Assembly: GCF_040954835.1 (NCBI RefSeq)
Contig: NC_090706.1
Location: forward strand, 27,785,148 to 27,849,147
Length of the DNA: 64,000 bases
DNA from: Lepisosteus oculatus
Lineage: Eukaryota > Chordata > Actinopteri > Semionotiformes > Lepisosteidae
Direction: 5' to 3'
Below, piece by piece: positions 24,801-33,959 of this stretch (position 1 is the stretch's first letter; the number at the start of each line of letters is the position of its first letter). The notes below the pieces were generated by a model. The model did no database searches and was not told the DNA's origin. It worked only from the letters and a program-made list of their open reading frames with translations. The position numbers and the translations under genes are program-made.

Positions 24801-27800
24801 ACTGTATACATCTCACCTACATCATATATGGTACTACTACACGTTCAGGGTTCCAGAACACTTCAGGCATATGAAGCCAAAATGTCTCTTCTTCAGCTAC
24901 CATTTCCTTTTCCCAGGATTTTCAACACAAATAACCTTCTTGCTGTTTTGATGTTTACCCATCTACATTTTGGAATGTGGAGATTTCACATCCCATTACT
25001 GATCTGTACACAAAGAGCAAAGGTTTTGCTTTTGTCTGACAATTAATGATGTGTTCACCATAAGGCTGGGTCTTTAAAATGTCCAATGGAAAGGAGAAGA
25101 AGCAGCAGACAAAAAACGAACAGAGAGCTGTAAACCCACTGTCTAAGCTAAAGACAAAGTAGGCAGCTGCCACAGCAATTTATCCTTCTTTCAAACACAC
25201 ATGGAATAACTGCCAGTATGATTCGTAAAAGACCTGCCTATGGCGGGTATCAGACACTGTCTAACCAAGAGGGGAAGCATCTCACTTACTAACTAGACAA
25301 AAAAATAACCAATGGTTCTGATCTTACCAGTTCGTACATAAAGTCAGGATCGGAGCTGCTTGCCAATAGGTCTGTGCTGGTCAGTGCCTGGTCAGCAAAA
25401 GTGTGGTTCTGAAAGGCATCCCCGAAAGGAGGATCCATTCCACTTATGCTTGGCTAGGAAAGGAAAATAAGGTCAGTTCTTAATTCATACATGGCTACAT
25501 GATACAATCAAGAAACACAAAACTGAACTGGCTTCATTACTCTACTCTCCTCCCCACTGATACCTGATGTGTGGTGAGCGTTCTGGCGCACTATGGCTGC
25601 CGTCGCATCATCCAGGTGGATGCTGCACATTGGTGGTGGTGGAGGAGAGTCCCCATTACCTGTAAAGCGCTTTGAGTGGAGTGTCCAGAAAAGCGCTATA
25701 TAAGTGTAAGCAATTATTGTTAATTATTATTATTATTTTTAAGGAAATCTTTTGTGAATATATATATAAAAAGTCAAATTTGTTCCACACTACCCAAGAT
25801 GTACTTCATTAATCAACCCTGAAAGCAGGTTAACTAATATGCCGATGTATGACTTTGAGCAACTTTCAAGCTAAATGTGCACTGTTTTATGAGTATGGGC
25901 TCACCATCCCTACTTTTTTAACTTATCTGCTTCCGTGATCATCTCGACATAAGAACCTAGTGACACACTTATACACATGGAGCAACAGAAAGCAAGACTG
26001 TCAATATTTTCTTTTAGAAAAAGAAACGGGAGACCTTTCCCCATCTCAATAACCACCCAAGCTTTGAGCTGACGGTCCAATTAACCCCAGTGGTTGGAGC
26101 ACATTTCCCCTACTCTTCCATCACCACTGCTGCAGAGGACAGCACATGCTTGAAACTCATTAATTTGAGCTTTTCTATTAAATACAAGCTGACAAAGAAA
26201 CAAAAAAAATGGAGAGGAAATAAATGCTTCAGATGCTTTCGTATTTATTTGAGTTGGGTGCTTGGCAATCCAAGCTTGACATGGTATGCAGTCTGGAAGC
26301 CAGACGTCATTTCCATCCAAACCTCTGGCTAGTCTGCTGCCTCTGTTTTATTAGTCCACAGACTGCTCTACTTCATTCTGTCATTAATCCCTAAAATAAC
26401 CCCTGAAAAATAGAAATCAACCCCTAATTCCTCTCTCTCATTGCCATTAAGCATTTTAGTTTAAGAGTACCCACAAATGTCTTTAATTTAATACGTTATT
26501 GCCTTGGTGACGTCCAATTTAATAAGAATTTCCATTCTATAAACTAAAAAAAACTAGAATATAAGCACTGCTTCTAGTATTACAATATCCTATGATATTG
26601 TATTCAGATTTTACAATTTCACTAGGTTTTGATACCTCCTGGTCAATGTCTTCAGACAAAACACGACACATACTGAATAAAATGCCCTCCAGATGTATTT
26701 ATTCCCCTGATGAAACAGAAACCAGTGTACAACAGAAAGAGTTCTGGATTTCATAATGGGTCCTTCTTTAAACAACAAAAACTATTAAACTACAATCATA
26801 ATTGCACTGCAGAGAGCCCTGTGTATTTGTCATATTTAATTGAATTTCACAAAACATAAGCGTCACCTTTATTCACACCTCTAAATATTCTTTCACATAA
26901 AATCCAACAAATATCTATGAAAGCATTTCTTATGAACAGCTCTTTGGAACTACTGTAGATCTTAAGGTCTCATATTTCCCTGGTGTGTAAAAAAAGGTAA
27001 CACACGGACATCATTCAGAGAGCTTTCAGGAGTTGGGGGATAGCTATAAAGGAGCAAGTAATAGGTTAATTCCATGCTGAAAAGAGAAGAAAGTAAACAC
27101 AATGTTGTGGCTTTGGAGCCTTCTTCAGGTTTTGCTTAAACCAGAAGAAGGCTCCACAGCCGAAAGGTTGTGTTTACTTTCTTCTCTTTTCAGCATGGAA
27201 TTAACCTATTACTTGTTCCTTTGTAGCCTACGCATGCTGATGCAGCTACCCACCTGAACAGCTATAAAAGAATTTGCTTTCCACTGCAATGTCCATTATG
27301 AAAAAAATTGAGGCTACTATTATACTGGTAACTCCAACACATACCAGAACCTTTTGGCCAGACACCTGGTTCATTCATCCATGAAGTTCAAGCTGGGCCG
27401 AAAATTGCATTTTCAATAGCATGACAATAATCCAAATATCCAAATCAACAAAGAAATGGTTAACTGCTCACAAAATCAATGTTTTTGTCTGACCATCTCA
27501 ACATCCAGACATCAATCCAACAAACATTTGTGGTTTGTTAAGTTAAGTTAAGAATTCACTAATCGATATGTGGGAAGGTTAAACGTTACCATTCGGAAGT
27601 TCCCAAACCTCACAGAACACTACAGGAGGTGCCTTATCAGGGCAACCCCTGCAACAGGAAGATTTACAAAACTCTCACTACAGAGGTGTGAAATAATGTG
27701 ATCCTTGTGTTTTCTGTCTTTGCCCTGTGCAATGATATGAAGATTAAAGTATAACTTTACTTTCTTTCCATTTTATGATGTTTTCATTCCTATTTCATCA

Positions 27801-28089
27801 GGGGTATGAATAAATTGGAAGGCAGTGTGTGTTCCCAGCCAAATTAGCTTCTGACACCATTAAAAATAAGTGAATTTACTGTTTGTTATAAAATAACCTG
27901 AGGAAAAGCTTGTGTTCATACAAATTCGATACTGATCTGAAAACTATGCTAGTGTTCCAGCTGTAAAATTAAGCTAGCCTGGAAGATCAAATGAAAACCA
28001 AAATTGTAGATGAAAAGATAAGTATGTGTTTCAGAGCCAAATACAGCGAGATCTGTGCTCTCCCAACTCCGGCCCCTTACCTGAGGCAT
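15866..28089 (-). CDS. crebrf: CREBRF (CREB3 regulatory factor / Luman recruitment factor)
   Basis: A bZIP-family nuclear regulator that binds CREB3/Luman, moves it to nuclear foci and promotes its turnover, damping the unfolded-protein response; in humans it also influences energy storage. Eight coding exons: 28081-28089 (only M-P-Q), 25328-25453, 19769-20906, 17611-17805, 17322-17511, 16730-16803, 16303-16425 and 15866-15984. They sum to 1974 nt, a predicted 657 aa (human 639), and every junction phase closes. Landmarks in order: N-terminal GMDPPFGDAF; the block EQWDTYWEDLTKYTKLTSCD; KTPTLAQLNSEDSQ; a variable middle; a long acidic Glu/Asp tract at about 380-420; SRKRGKRRYFWEYSEQLTP; and a basic region plus zipper at about 539-602 (NKLASRACRLKKKAQ). 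The C-terminus ends VPTSKV. The variable middle is poorly conserved. The start is chosen because an ATG-CCT-CAG followed by GTAAGG matches the human MPQ exon. Confidence 0.96.
17055..17130 (+). repeat. Dispersed repeat, copy A
   Basis: About 70 bases from gcagcctctcccttccttct onward recur with few changes at 21697-21765. Both copies sit in crebrf introns in the same orientation. The family is not recognised. Confidence 0.6.
19801..19860. repeat. CTC/GAG low-complexity tract inside crebrf exon 3
   Basis: A run of cctcctcctcctcctc type encodes the poly-Glu tract of CREBRF on the minus strand. It is coding, not a free microsatellite, but its length is likely to vary. Confidence 0.85.
21136..21225. 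repeat. 45-bp tandem duplication with internal inverted repeat
   Basis: Two 45-base units (21136-21180 and 21181-21225) differ at only a couple of bases. Each begins tttgtggttttg and ends gaaaccactc, so gtggttt and aaaccac can pair to form a small hairpin. It lies in the crebrf intron between exons 2 and 3. Confidence 0.85.
21697..21765 (+). repeat. Dispersed repeat, copy B
   Basis: Same sequence as 17055-17130, about 90% identical by eye, reading gcagcctctcccttcctttt and ending agcagacactaat. Confidence 0.6.
22190..23640 (+). mobile_element. L2/Rex-type LINE reverse transcriptase relic, split by a V-SINE
   Basis: Broken frames still show reverse-transcriptase landmarks in the right order. 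CGVLQGPVLGSLF at about 22677-22715 corresponds to the family's GVPQGSVLGPLLF. SYADV at about 23041-23055 corresponds to YADD. LGV..D-like text lies near 23222-23250, and LQLMQNSASRM at about 23425-23460 to LQLVQNAAARVL. Stop codons and a substitution in the catalytic YADD box make it inactive. A V-SINE (22750-23030) sits between the first two motifs. The left limit is approximate; LLKPP text near 22230 may be an upstream part. Confidence 0.7.
22750..23030 (+). repeat. V-SINE inserted in the LINE relic
   Basis: It begins ggcacagtagtaagcactgc, then a gtgcagtttgtatgttcccc central block, ttcctcccatagttcaaaga, ccctgcgatgggcgtcccgt, and gggataggcttcaactcccc, and ends gaaaatggatggat. It is nearly full length and is younger than the LINE it interrupts. 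Confidence 0.85.
24655..24792 (+). repeat. tRNA-SINE body and tail
   Basis: The text acagctgtgtagatgggtac followed by tgtaagtcattttggataga and a tcagtcaaataaat end matches the widespread fish SINE tail gtaagtcgctttggataaaa. The upstream cttgagtgaagtgcctcacc is the usual body. The tRNA head is not recognisable. Confidence 0.65.
25524..25738 (+). repeat. 5S-SINE 3' part (5'-truncated)
   Basis: It runs from aactggcttcattactctac through ctcctccccactgatacctg, the ggtggatgctgcacattggt block and cctgtaaagcgctttgagtg to a ttattattattatt end. This matches the 3' half of the fuller copies at 43.2 and 56.2 kb. It lies just upstream of crebrf exon 2 in transcript order. Confidence 0.85.
26685..27838 (+). 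mobile_element. Tc1-like transposon relic, about 1.15 kb, nested
   Basis: The ends are inverted repeats: tgccctccagatgtatttat at the left, and at the right (reverse strand) cactgccttccaatttattc followed by atacccctgatgaa. This is the usual CAGTGCCTTGCAAAAGTATTC type of fish Tc1 terminus. Inside, at about 27400-27545, a frame reads SKSTKKWLTAHKINVF and then QHPDINPTNICGL. These correspond to the Tc1 transposase SKSTKKWL... and QSPDLNPIENLW motifs that carry the last catalytic acidic region. Stops and frame breaks abolish function. A Penelope tail foldback interrupts it at 27052-27222. Confidence 0.75.
27052..27222. repeat. Foldback of two Penelope-element tails
   Basis: An inverted repeat has arms 27052-27134 (minus-oriented tail) and 27141-27222 (plus-oriented tail) with a spacer of only a few bases. 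The outer 45 or so bases of the arms are complementary without a mismatch. Each arm carries the tail block that ends cttttcagcatggaat, as do the tails at 32.8 and 58.2 kb. The inner ends carry a hammerhead-like CUGAAGA / GAAA core, damaged in both arms. Confidence 0.8.
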
Positions 28090-28175
28090 TGCCAAGCACA
28101 GATTCTCTGTGTCTAAATTGAAACTTTTCTGCTGTCTCTTGAGTCCAGTCGTTTCCAGTTTTATTTTATACCAGC
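28090..28175 (-). other. crebrf: crebrf 5' UTR part of the start-codon exon
   Basis: Leader sequence directly upstream of the MPQ start codon. Its splice acceptor is not certain. An AG at the end of a ctcaagagacag-like stretch near 28140 is one option. Confidence 0.4.
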
Positions 28176-28199
28176 AGAAATCAATTAATTTTCTCACAA

Positions 28200-30310
28200 A
28201 AGAGTCTTTTTTCTAGCCTCAGTGGCTTAATAAAGTGTGCTTGTCTGGTCCTCCTGTGTTGACTGCTTTCTATTAAAGGAAAGAGAATGAAAGAATAAGG
28301 CAAAAAAATTAGGAAACAGCACATCACTAACTTCAACAGTCATCTTTTTACAATCTTCAGGAAGTTAAAAATATGAACTCGAGAAGAATATTCATGACTC
28401 TCTCTCCAGCTGATTGAGATCAATATTTGTCTAGATCTGTTATTTAATTACAATGGTTTATGGTTTCCACTTACAAGTTCTTATTCTGAAATACAGAAAT
28501 ATTTCTCACTGTGAAATGTCAGCAAAAGCTGAGAGGAGAATTTCAGCCTCTCCATAAAAGAGATTTATCCATCTTCAAAATACGTTAAAGACTTTCTATA
28601 CAAAGTATCTCTAGGCAGTAGAAATATTGTCAGTCTCAAAGCAAGGGTATTAATTTGACAGAAAACAGACTCAGCAATGAACACTTCAGTTATTTTTAAC
28701 AGCAATGTTTTTGCCACAAGCACTTTTAAAAGGCAAAAAAAGGAAGAGAGAAATCTTTTTTTTAAATAACAGGCCACTTAAAATAAGTTGTTAAATTAAT
28801 TATTGCACTGTGCAGCATTGGCCAGCAGAAACAAGAGTGAGCAAAACAAAGCTATCACTGCTGGCTGCTGTGGTTGCTGACATCACATCCTTATTCCACA
28901 CGAAAAGAGTCAGCTGTGATATTTATCAACACAGGCTGCTCTTGCACACCCTCCTGCACAGGCTTCAGACTCTGCTGAGAAACACATTTCTGCCTTTCAC
29001 ACTGTATCTAGGCCCAGTTTCAATAGAAATGACACTAGGGAACCAAGGTTGTATTGCTCGCAGAACATTTAACAGTTTAAGTGCTGAAACTAAGTTAAAT
29101 TCCCTATACTCACTTATTTACTAGGGAATATAGACACGTTTCCTACCTTGGTACAAGACAAAAATAACTGAAGCAAGAAAAAAAGCAAATATAAATGTTC
29201 GATGCAGTATTGCAGCAGGACTGTTTGACATGGAATCCTCTCATTCCACTACAGAGCAGTCCTTCAACACAGCTGGAACCTTGATTGTTAAACATTAAAT
29301 GGTAATTATGAATTAAAACGCTTACTGCAAGAAATGAGTCGGAGCAAAACTGAAACGCTGAATAAACTTGGATTACAAGGAAGTTCTGCACGACCTAGCT
29401 TGATTTCTGCCCAGGAGGAATAAAAGATTTCAGAAAAAAAAAGCTGTTACGCCTCCTGTTTCTGTGAGTTTAGACACTGATCTTCATTCATGTTAACAAA
29501 AAAGTCCAGTTAATTGGCTGTCATGGTAAAAAGATTTGTGCAGCTTTTCCTGTATAATCGCCATGATGTTTTGTCTTTACTATGTTTTAATGTTAAATTT
29601 CAATTACAGCAAAAGAATACTACAGAAAAGCCAAACGCTACACGTTGGAGTAAAAACTAAGAAACTCAAAATAATTTTCTCTTCTGTAACACAGGGAATT
29701 GTAAGCTTCAGATGTGCAAAAGCTTCTTCATGTTCCAGGAAGAGTCCACTCAGTGGTTCAGGGACGTACACTGAAATCTTTCCGTTCAAATCAAGTCAAT
29801 AGACTGCTCAAAGAAACAACACAACAGGCAACCTTCCCACCACTGATTAAAACAGCTGAATGCACTGAATTGCATGTGATCACAACAGAATCAGGTTTAT
29901 CTTTATTAAAGTTTATTTCTAGGGGAGTAGAAATCTGAAATATGAAGATTTTAAAGTAAATAATTTCATTTTTACTTTGATCCTTTGTGGATCTAGTTAG
30001 CATTAATGAAATTCTTGAATCTAAAAGAATTTAACCTTTTTTTTCCTCAGGAGAGGGAATTTTACTTTAATCAAAGTGGCTGTTATCCTAGTCTGGTATG
30101 ACCCGAACAGCTTTAGTTTAGAGAAAATCCAAACACTGTCCAAATCCAGCCTCAAGTCACTCAAGTGACTTTGGTAAACTTTAACTTACTTCGTTACTGA
30201 AAGAGCTGGTTATGTACAGATGATTTAATCTACTGAATGCCAGGTCTGGTGAAATTTAAATAAGAAAAGCACATAAAGGAAGCAATATGCTTTGCTTATC
30301 CAGAGAACAA
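28200..30310. other. crebrf intron 1, unassigned stretch
   Basis: AT-rich intronic sequence with only short random frames. I recognise no gene or repeat family here. Confidence 0.4.
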
Positions 30311-30315
30311 TGCAC

Positions 30316-30600
30316 AGTTCAGGTGATAAGTCCTCTTCAGTGATGAGTCAAGGTTTCCTGATGGAGGCCAGCAGGAGTGGCACAGACATGCCAAACGATA
30401 AGCTGCCTGTATTTAACTACAGACCAGTGGCTGGCGAGGCCTGAGTGGGATGATCTAGGCAAGAGAGTTGAGCAGCATCAACACTCCACTTCTTGAGACT
30501 GATGGCAAAACGACTGCACAGCTCTACCGTGATCAAATCCTGGGACCTCACCTGCTGCCCTTCTTAAAGGCTTACCCTGACCTCCCTAGTCACTATACAA
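30316..30600 (+). mobile_element. Tc1-like transposase relic (copy 1)
   Basis: The frame at 30329 reads VLFSDESRF, the motif around the second catalytic Asp of Tc1/mariner transposases. Further on, GKTTAQLYRDQILGPHLLPF (about 30500-30570) matches the ..TAQRYRDEIL.P.V.PF block. Stops lie between. The first 150 bases are nearly identical to 48308-48460, so both come from one family. No terminal repeats are visible. Confidence 0.75.
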
Positions 30601-32763
30601 CTCCATTGACAGTGACTGCACATCACGATAGGACAATATTCTATCCGTTATCGCTGCTTGTTTATCAACAGCTTTCTTGTAAAATAAGTAAGTAATGGCT
30701 GTGCTGTTATGCAGACTAGACCCCGCTGAACATTTATAAGCTGGGACAACATGTCACCCTAGATGAACAGGCCCATACTTGTCTATGTTCTATAACAGGG
30801 TTGGACACAACCTTGTTTGCAGTTAGAAATGACCTTTCTTTTGATGCTGAACATGTTTCTATTTCTCTCTCTTATCATCATGATAAAATATGCTTTCCAT
30901 TTTTAAAAAGTTCTTTCCCCTTTTGTTACAATACTTCTTTCTATAAATCTTTCCTTTTTTATCACTATTGGTGATACAATTTCACAGTCTAAATGCAATA
31001 CCTAGACACCAGGATAAGAACAGACCTGCCCCGCCAGGAGACCTGACGAACTGCAATGAAGAATACAACTGCAATACAGGAAACACACTTTGGCACAAAG
31101 CTACAAATTTATTCAATTCCAAAAGCCTTCACTGCATCTCAAATCTGAGACTGCTGAATCTCAGGCCTACCTCCACCTACTGTGCTTTTTGCTTTGTGGG
31201 CTCTTGCCTTGAATAAACTTCAGGATCATGTCATCTTAACACAGCTGCTGGCAAGCACTACGGTCTGCTTCAAACAAGAAATACAGACATTTTTATACCC
31301 AAACGACAATCCCACCTTCCAATTTATGCATGACCAGGAAATGTAAAAAAATAAATAAACATGCACTTGTGTAAATGCACATGCACAAGACTGCAAGCCA
31401 TGCAAAACAATTGGTGGCTGAAAAAAATAAAGAAAGTTAATTTCCTGTTCCAACTCTGAAGATCTGAGGTCAAGTTAAGAGCTATTGAAAGTGATGGTTC
31501 AAGAAATATGTATGAGGCAGGCCTGTGTTTCACTTGTACTCTGGGCTTGTAAATATTACAATGCAGTATATACAATACATCAGCAGAGCTGAATGAAACT
31601 GCTTTCAGCTGGTTTGATGGAGATGGGGGAGGGGGGCTGGAAGAGACAGAAAGAGGGAGAGAAACAAAACCCTCCTTCCTCCTCTGGATTTGCAGTTTAA
31701 AGCGAGCCTGCTTATAAATTAGACCTATGTTTTCAAGGTTGCACGTTGATCTAGTGTGTGCATATATATGCATATAAATGTACATTAAAATGAGCAACAG
31801 CATAACCAATTGTGATTTGTGTAATTAAATGAGCTCACTTTAAATTAATGGTCGCCAATTCTACAACAAATTTACTGCATTGGGGTATCTAAACCATGAT
31901 TCCTAACTGCATCAACATATCTAAAAAAATGATTAAGCTTATTTCTTGCTTCTTCATGAGTAGAGAACCACAGAAGCTCAGGATAATATTCTATTCAAAA
32001 TACCACATCTCCCACAACCTACAACGTGCCACATCACACACAGTAATTACTCTGTCAATCCAAACTTTCTGAAGCAACTGTGAGAAATAAACTATTAATA
32101 TTAGGAGATCCAAACAAATCTGAATTTCTCCTTCCTTTTCTCCAGCAGTAACAAAAAAAGCCAGGCTTGTTTTTTGTAATTGTGATTTACTATGTGAACC
32201 TTACAAGTCCAGGTACTGTGTTCTGTGGAGATGGCTACTGTTTACATAATGCAAATACTGTCACATCTATTATCATGATGAATGGGTCATACAATAATAT
32301 ATGTTGTACATTCACTGCCACGCTGCTGACAGCACTCAAATCCTCAATGAAGCCCAAAGGCAATAAATCTCCTGAGTGACGCAGATCCTGAAAATGTGAC
32401 AAATCAACAGCGTTCTGCGTTTGCTGCTTTTATTGTTTCGGCGTGCAATGTTTTTTAAACTTGACTTTGGCCGATTCCTTTTCTCCGTGAAAAATATTTA
32501 ATGTCTTCTAAATACCAAAGAGGGTGACCTGCCCTTTCACTTGACATCAAAGCCACTGACTGTTTAGCCTTAACAATGCCTGACGTATAATTTACAGGCA
32601 ATGCTGATAGGTGATCACTAATCCCAGGGCATTTGTAACATTCATCCCCATTTATTTGCATTATTAAAGAATGAGATGTAAGTATTCTTTTCAACAGAAC
32701 AGGGATGGATGGCATGTACAACACTGCCAGCCATACCATTTTAAATAGGCAAAGAAACAAATA

Positions 32764-32840
32764 ATAGGTTTATTCCATGCTGAAAAGAGAAGAGAGAAAA
32801 CACAAAAGTTTCAGCTGTGAAGCCTTCTTCAGGTGTGAGA
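32764..32840 (-). ncRNA. Hammerhead-ribozyme-like motif in Penelope tail
   Basis: On the minus strand: CUGAAGA, a stem-loop (AGGCU UCAC AGCU-like), then GAAAC and a very short stem III closed by GU before the presumed cleavage site. This is the minimal hammerhead arrangement described for Penelope-like retroelements. Stem I is not obvious and activity is unknown. Confidence 0.5.
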
Positions 32841-33955
32841 AAGACAGGGAAGACAGCAAAGATTAAATGGCACAGAAGAACAAAAGCTGGGAGAGAGAAG
32901 GAGGCAGGAGGGGCAGAGAGGCCACTCAGGAAGTGCAAAGTGGAGAGGGGTGAAGAAAGGTGTGAAGTCAAAACCTGCATGAGAATAGAGAAGATTACAT
33001 AAAACTATTGCAGGAGATACAGTAAATGAGGTTGCTGGAGGTACAGGATGTCATCTGGGTGATCCAGAATTGACCTGTGGGGCGCTGAATGAGCATGTTT
33101 TTTAAATATGTATTGGCAGGTGATGCAGCGGGTTCTGCTGCAGGGGAAGGTGCCTGGTGGGGATGATTGCCGAGTGCAGTCAAGGAAGCTGTGAACAAGA
33201 CGTGTATGTAGATTGGGTGGTCGGTGGTATGAGATGATTGGGTGGTCAGAAAAAAAGGGAACCGATGGATGGATCACCCTGTAAAATGGAGTAGTTGTTA
33301 ATAATGGTCCTGGGGAGAGAAAGTGTGTTAGAGTGGTTGGGAAAGGAATGTGGTTGTGAGACCGGGAGTTCCTGATCAAGCCGATGATCCAAGGGCTGTT
33401 TCTGGCCTGGGTGAGGGCCCTATTGATCTTTTGATGAAAAAGAATAAACGTTGAGTGCTTGGTTCTGGAAATCCATGTTGTCACTGCAGAGTCGATGCAG
33501 TCTAAGAAACTGTGAAAAAGGGAGAGAGTTTTTGGTGTTAGTGGGGTGAAAAGAGCTGTACAGGACATAGCTGTGTGAATCTGTGGGTTTGCAATAGACA
33601 GAGGCGGAGAGTCGTGGATGGTTAATAGATCATTTTTTGTCTAGAAACGGAAGAGTGGTGGAAGATATGTTAACTGTATATTTGAGGGACGGGCAAGAGT
33701 TAGTGAATTGATGCAGGAAGTGCTCTAGCTGGTCATTAGAGCATGTAGCAGCACCGACGGAGTCATCGATGTATCGCTTGTAGAGGTCAGGGACGAAGCC
33801 AGTATAGGAAGCAAGGAAGCATTCTTCTACCCAGCCGACAAAAATATTAGCATAGCTTGGTCCCATCCTGGTGCCCATGGCGACTCCACTAACCTGCTGA
33901 TAAAAAAAGGTTATTAAATGAGAAGGCATGGAGTGTGAGAACCAATTCCGCACCC
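32764..33955 (-). mobile_element. Penelope-like element: RT, GIY-YIG linker and 3' tail, inactive
   Basis: Read right to left on the minus strand. Frame 33953-33630 has QVSGVAMGTRMGPSYANIFV and the YIDD catalytic box (LYKRYIDDSV), typical of Penelope reverse transcriptases. After a frame break, 33568-33005 carries the linker (PGTFPCSRTRCITCQYI) and, in an overlapping frame, the SNLIYCISC segment that begins a GIY-YIG endonuclease. The endonuclease core is missing and the sequence jumps to the tail at 32764-32838. That tail has a hammerhead-like core and the block ending cagcatggaataaacc. The 5' part of the element is missing. Confidence 0.85.
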
Positions 33956-33959
33956 ACCT

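Noticed and set aside
31324-31809. 161-codon minus-strand frame
   Set aside because: Low-complexity composition, hydrophobic start then Ser/Pro-rich stretch, no family match and no promoter; most likely chance.
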